Shown here piece by piece: positions 60,811 to 64,000 of a stretch of 64,000 nt of DNA. The notes beneath the pieces were generated by a model that saw only the letters and a list, made by a program, of their open reading frames with translations, searched no databases and was not told the DNA's origin. Location: contig NZ_MIES01000006.1 in assembly GCF_003054965.1 (NCBI RefSeq), positions 1-64,000 on the forward strand. Direction: 5' to 3'. The position numbers and the translations under genes are program-made. The DNA is from Saccharospirillum sp. MSK14-1 (GTDB lineage: Bacteria; Pseudomonadota; Gammaproteobacteria; Pseudomonadales; Natronospirillaceae). How positions within the stretch are numbered: position 1 is the stretch's first letter; every line of letters starts with the position of its first letter.

Positions 60811-60850
60811 TATAAATAATGTTCCCATACTGATTGTGGGAAATGCCCTA

Positions 60851-60894
60851 CGCCCCAACACAGCTATTGCCATTGTTGGGGCGTTTTGGTTTTG
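60851..60894 (+). terminator. Rho-independent terminator after mshA
   Basis: A perfect 10-bp stem CGCCCCAACA / TGTTGGGGCG (60851-60860 and 60874-60883) with a 13-nt loop is followed by TTTTGGTTTTG. It lies 41 nt after the pilin stop and probably limits read-through into the minor pilins. Confidence 0.85.
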
Positions 60895-60934
60895 CTAATT
60901 CACTTTATGACCACCTGAAGCAGCGCGGTGCGCC

Positions 60935-61516
60935 ATGCCGAAACGCCTCACACCCAACGGCTTCACCCTCGTCGAACTGGTCCTAGTCATTGCCATCATC
61001 GGCATTCTGGCCGCCGTCGGCATGCCGCGTTTTTTTAATCCCGATACCTTTGAATCGGCCAACGAACGTACCGCCTTTCAGTCGGCGCTGAATCTGGTGC
61101 GTAACCGGGCGGTGACCGCTCAGTGCGCCTTTGAAGTACGCATCAACACCAACGGCTGGAGTGCCTGGCGCGATCACGATCATCTGGTTGCTAACGATCA
61201 CACCAGCACCACCACCTGCATTTCTAACAACGGCTTTAATTCACCCGCACCGGCTTGCGACACCAGCTCAGACGCGCCCGGTTTTGCTTTCCTGGATGAC
61301 AACGGCAACCCTTTAACCGGCACGCTCTCTCTGCCAGCGGGTTCTTCGGAAGTGCGTTTGATCTTCACGCCACGCGGCCAGGTCCATCGGCTCACCTCGC
61401 CGTGTGGCAATACACTCGACGCCAACACCCTTCCCGGCGTGGACACAAGCATCCCCCTCGCCAACAGCCTCAGCTTGCGTCTCGATGGAATCACCGGTTA
61501 TGCCAACTTACAGTAG
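60935..61516 (+). CDS. mshC: MSHA minor pilin MshC-like
   Basis: A 193-residue type IV pilin-like protein with leader MPKRLTPNG and a mature helix beginning FTLVELVLVIAIIGILAAVGMPRFF. The globular part starts near residue 45 with the FQSALNLVRNRAVTAQCAFEVRIN segment, which fits the GspH/MshC type. Cys residues at 63, about 91 and 104 and later may pair. It is one of the minor subunits at the pilus tip. It lies 41 nt after the mshA terminator and overlaps the next gene. Confidence 0.8.
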   Translation: MPKRLTPNGFTLVELVLVIAIIGILAAVGMPRFFNPDTFESANERTAFQSALNLVRNRAVTAQCAFEVRINTNGWSAWRDHDHLVANDHTSTTTCISNNGFNSPAPACDTSSDAPGFAFLDDNGNPLTGTLSLPAGSSEVRLIFTPRGQVHRLTSPCGNTLDANTLPGVDTSIPLANSLSLRLDGITGYANLQ

Positions 61517-62102
61517 GCGCGCCAGAGATCAGGCCGGGCTGACGCTGATTGAACTGATCATCGCCATCGTCGTGCTCGGCATCGCTGCTGTGGCTGTGCT
61601 GCAAAGCCTCGGGGTGCTGGTAGTGCGCAATGTCGACCCGATGCTGCGCAGCCAAAGCCGGTTGCTGGCCGAGTCCATGATTAACGAGGTTCAGACCCAG
61701 GCGTTTTTCGACGCCAGTGTTGACCCAACCCTGAATCCCGGCATCGACCTTTCCACCGTCAACATCTGCCCCACTCCGGAAACGCTGTCCAGTTACAACC
61801 GGAATTCCTGGGACAATGTCTGCGACTACACTGGCTACGATTCCGATGCCGTTGCCACCGGGAATTCGACCGGGCCACGCACTCGTAATGGCACACCGAT
61901 CACACAGCTCGCGGCTTATCGGGTGCAAGTGTCGGTGAATACCAGCGTCGGCCTAACGCTGGGCACCGGTTTAAGCAATATTGCCGGCTGCATCCCACAA
62001 CTGGCGCGCATCACCGTCACGGTGACCGACCCGCGCGGCCAGCCGCTCACGCTCGACGCCTACCGCGCCAGCTATTTCGACGACCCTCGGGCAGGTTGCT
62101 GA
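61500..62102 (+). CDS. mshD: MSHA minor pilin MshD-like
   Basis: A 200-residue pseudopilin with leader MPTYSRRARDQAG, then LTLIELIIAIVVLGIAAVAVL as the hydrophobic helix with Glu5. The rest (from about residue 40, LRSQSRLLAESMINEVQTQAFFD) fits MshD and GspI/PilV-type minor pilins. The start at 61500 overlaps mshC by 17 nt; the longer frame from 61404 is an artefact. It overlaps mshO by one to three bases. Confidence 0.8.
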   Translation: MPTYSRRARDQAGLTLIELIIAIVVLGIAAVAVLQSLGVLVVRNVDPMLRSQSRLLAESMINEVQTQAFFDASVDPTLNPGIDLSTVNICPTPETLSSYNRNSWDNVCDYTGYDSDAVATGNSTGPRTRNGTPITQLAAYRVQVSVNTSVGLTLGTGLSNIAGCIPQLARITVTVTDPRGQPLTLDAYRASYFDDPRAGC

Positions 62103-62938
62103 TGATGATGAGACTCTCGCGTGGTTTTACCCTGGTCGAATTGATCATCGTCATCGTCATCACCGGCATTCTGGCGGTGGTGGTCGGGCCGTTAATTGGG
62201 CGTGGCTACAGCAGTGTGGTGCAATCCAGCAATCGCGCGTTCTGGGTTCAGCAAGCCGAATACGCCTTCTTTCATCTGCGTCAGGATTTAAGCCAGTCGG
62301 TGCCCAATTCGGTGCGCATTCCAACGACCGCCAGCAACGCTCCGGCGGTTGAGTTTCTGGGTTTCAGTCAAAGTGGGATTGCACCGCGACTGCGTTATCA
62401 GAACCTGCCAGCCGCGGTACCCTCAGGCACGCCGAAAACCCTTGACGTCTTGACCGACCTAACTGGCCTGACCTTACCGATCAGTATCAGCATTGCGGGC
62501 AATAACGCCTCTCAGATCATGAGCAACTGGCAAAGCGGCAATTCCGCCGGCGGCGTTGCGGCGGTCAACAATTTAACCGTGACCGGCACTCCCCCAGTGA
62601 CGACTCTGACACTGGTCAACTCAGCGCACACCTTCCCCGCACAGTCGCCGTTCCGGCGCGCCTACCTCACCGATGGCCCGGTGGCGTATCAGTGCAGTGG
62701 CGGTTATCTGTTGCGTCACAGCAGTTACACCGATGTCACCAGCAACAACACGCTCAGCGTTCGCTTGGGCAGCGACCCCACCAGCGCTCGGGTGATCGAT
62801 GCGGTACAAGGCTGTCAGTTCAGTTGGCAGCCTGGCACGACCTTTCAACCGCCCAGTCTGACGGTGCAGCTTACTGTCGGTAATGCAAGTGAAAGCATTC
62901 AGTTGATCGACACCATTGTGTTGGCAGGTGCACCATGA
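62102..62938 (+). CDS. mshO: MSHA minor pilin MshO-like
   Basis: A 278-residue pilin-like protein. After MMMRLSRG the helix FTLVELIIVIVITGILAVVVGPLI is evident. The helix continues into FWVQQAEYAFFHLRQDLSQSVPNSVRI, then a beta-rich, Ser/Thr/Asn-rich globular domain of about 200 residues. This layout fits GspJ/PilW-type tip proteins such as MshO. Several tandem ATG codons are possible starts; I choose the one overlapping the mshD stop. Confidence 0.8.
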   Translation: MMMRLSRGFTLVELIIVIVITGILAVVVGPLIGRGYSSVVQSSNRAFWVQQAEYAFFHLRQDLSQSVPNSVRIPTTASNAPAVEFLGFSQSGIAPRLRYQNLPAAVPSGTPKTLDVLTDLTGLTLPISISIAGNNASQIMSNWQSGNSAGGVAAVNNLTVTGTPPVTTLTLVNSAHTFPAQSPFRRAYLTDGPVAYQCSGGYLLRHSSYTDVTSNNTLSVRLGSDPTSARVIDAVQGCQFSWQPGTTFQPPSLTVQLTVGNASESIQLIDTIVLAGAP

Positions 62939-63351
62939 CATCGCCCAAACACCAACAAGGTTTTACGCTGGTTGCGGTGATTTTTCTGATCGTCGTACTC
63001 GGCGGTGCGCTGACGTTGATGGCAACACTGTCGAGCCAGAGCAGTGGTCAGTTTACCCAGAATCTGCTGCAAAGCCGGGCCCGCTATGCCGCTTTGGCTG
63101 GGCTGGAATGGGGCACACAGCAATTGGTCATCGCCAGCAACCCTGGCAATCGAACCAATACGTGCAACGGCAGTTTGCAAACAAACGCGCTACCGGTGCC
63201 GGCTTACGCTAATGTCACTGTGAGCCTAAGCTGCGTACAGCGCCAATATGGCAGCACTCGCCTGTTTGATTTAACCGCCCGCGCCGAATACGGCCAGATC
63301 GGCAACGCGGACTACGTATGGACGGAGCAGAATGCAACGCTGGAATTTTAG
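62935..63351 (+). CDS. mshP: MSHA protein MshP-like
   Basis: A 138-residue protein with an N-terminal prepilin-like segment, MTSPKHQQGFTLVAVIFLIVVLGGAL, in which Glu5 is replaced by Val (FTLVAV), typical of GspK/PilX/MshP proteins that cap the pilus. The rest has ARYAALAGLEWG, common to this family, and a Cys pair (about 80 and 101). It overlaps mshO by 4 nt and the next gene by 20 nt. Confidence 0.8.
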   Translation: MTSPKHQQGFTLVAVIFLIVVLGGALTLMATLSSQSSGQFTQNLLQSRARYAALAGLEWGTQQLVIASNPGNRTNTCNGSLQTNALPVPAYANVTVSLSCVQRQYGSTRLFDLTARAEYGQIGNADYVWTEQNATLEF

Positions 63352-64000
63352 TGCTCGCGTTTTCGGCCTGATGCTGCTTCTGGGTTGCATCGGCACGTTA
63401 CACGCGGCGACTTATAATTTGTCTCTCGGTCAGCGCCCTTATTGCTCCACCAGCTGGAACGTTTCGGGTTCGACCTACCAGTGCGTCAGCAATGGTCGTA
63501 TCTCGTTGGGCAACGGCGATGTTGTGTTGGCCAACAGTGCCGCCACGCTGATTGCGAATAACGGTTTTAACCTGCGCAATGGCACGGTCGGCAGTGCGGC
63601 CAACCCGATCGATATCGAGTCTAGCTATGGCACCATCGATGCCAACGGCGCCACCCTGTTTGGCGATGTGCAAGCCAGCAGCGGTGACATCACACTCATC
63701 AATACCGCCGTCAATGGCGACCTGATTACCGGTGGGGTGATTGATGTGACCGGCGGTTTGGTCAGTGGCGATGTCTCCAGTTCCAGCCACGGCGTCACCG
63801 CCGATGGGACCCTCTTACAAGGAACCATCACAGCGCTCGGCAATATTGTGCTGACCAACAGCGAGGTGGTGGGTCAGGTCACCAGTACTTCCAACAGCAT
63901 TACCGCCAACGGCTCGGATTTACTCGGTGGCGCGGAGTCCAATGGCGATATCCGCATCACTGGCGGCACGATGACCGGCGATTTCCGCTCCACCAGCAAC
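63332..64000 (+). CDS. mshQ: MshQ-like adhesin, N-terminal part, cut by the window edge
   Basis: An open frame from ATG 63332 to the right edge without a stop (223 residues so far). It begins with a signal peptide (MQRWNFSARVFGLMLLLGC, with cleavage near TLHA), then a Cys-containing segment (PYCSTSW ... YQCVSN) and repeated short beta-strand turns (GDVVL, GDITL, GDLIT, GDVSS, GNIVL, GDIRI), a pattern of right-handed beta-helix-like repeats. Position after mshP and this beginning match MshQ, the large secreted or outer adhesin of MSHA operons. The start lies inside mshP and has GACGGAG upstream. Confidence 0.75.
   Translation, partial: MQRWNFSARVFGLMLLLGCIGTLHAATYNLSLGQRPYCSTSWNVSGSTYQCVSNGRISLGNGDVVLANSAATLIANNGFNLRNGTVGSAANPIDIESSYGTIDANGATLFGDVQASSGDITLINTAVNGDLITGGVIDVTGGLVSGDVSSSSHGVTADGTLLQGTITALGNIVLTNSEVVGQVTSTSNSITANGSDLLGGAESNGDIRITGGTMTGDFRSTSN

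Overview
The window comes from a gammaproteobacterium of fairly high GC content. I infer a marine or halophilic relative of the Pseudomonas/Oceanospirillales lineages. Two stretches keep gene orders I know from Pseudomonas: pssA-msrP-msrQ followed by what looks like a stable-RNA promoter, and cbrX-cbrA-cbrB-crcZ-pcnB-folK-panB. Enzyme choices such as EpmA/EpmB for EF-P, class II IlvC with IlvY, and MSHA-type pili also fit. No phage, insertion sequence or CRISPR array is visible, and most of the window is core chromosome in tight operons.

Layout. 1-6086: methionine sulfoxide repair (msrPQ), phosphatidylserine synthase (pssA), the LysR regulator ilvY and a LytTR two-component pair, all on the minus strand. 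An rrn-like promoter at the left edge points out of the window. 6087-7571: ilvC, with a plausible IlvY site centred near -65. 7721-17428: a zinc-starvation island. A COG0523 GTPase diverges from an operon of DUF1826 protein, a 56-residue membrane protein and znuCBA. Next comes a convergent four-gene peptide/nickel-type ABC importer. Two 20-bp sites that differ at only two positions, and look like Zur boxes, sit in the two key promoters. 17429-20560: a flavin monooxygenase and two short-chain dehydrogenases of unknown substrate.

20563-32583: purine catabolism with insertions. It holds puuE, then a MarR-controlled drug exporter, then xdhABC-uraD-uraH-puuD, which takes hypoxanthine/xanthine through urate to allantoin; PuuE then opens allantoin. 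The xdh promoter carries a RutR/TetR-like palindrome between -35 and -10 and an AACAACAA motif in its leader. A 112-bp cruciform repeat interrupts the operon. 32675-45640: housekeeping genes, including an HDOD protein, psd, proQ, the EF-P modification set (epmA, efp, epmB), serB, a membrane protein coupled to hmuUV, a Rieske ferredoxin, an aminotransferase and gluQ.

45690-54060: signalling. A histidine kinase is paired with an HD-GYP regulator, and the CbrX-CbrA-CbrB system is followed by a CrcZ-like small RNA. That RNA has a textbook sigma-54 promoter, three phased CGTAACA boxes upstream, five CA-rich Hfq/Crc-type motifs and a hairpin terminator. It is the most interesting regulatory element in the window. 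It suggests Pseudomonas-style carbon catabolite control through Hfq sequestration, possibly also reaching the xdh leader. 54203-60072: pcnB, folK, panBCD and pgi. 60304-64000: the MSHA pilus structural operon (mshA, then mshC, D, O, P and the start of mshQ), cut by the right edge.
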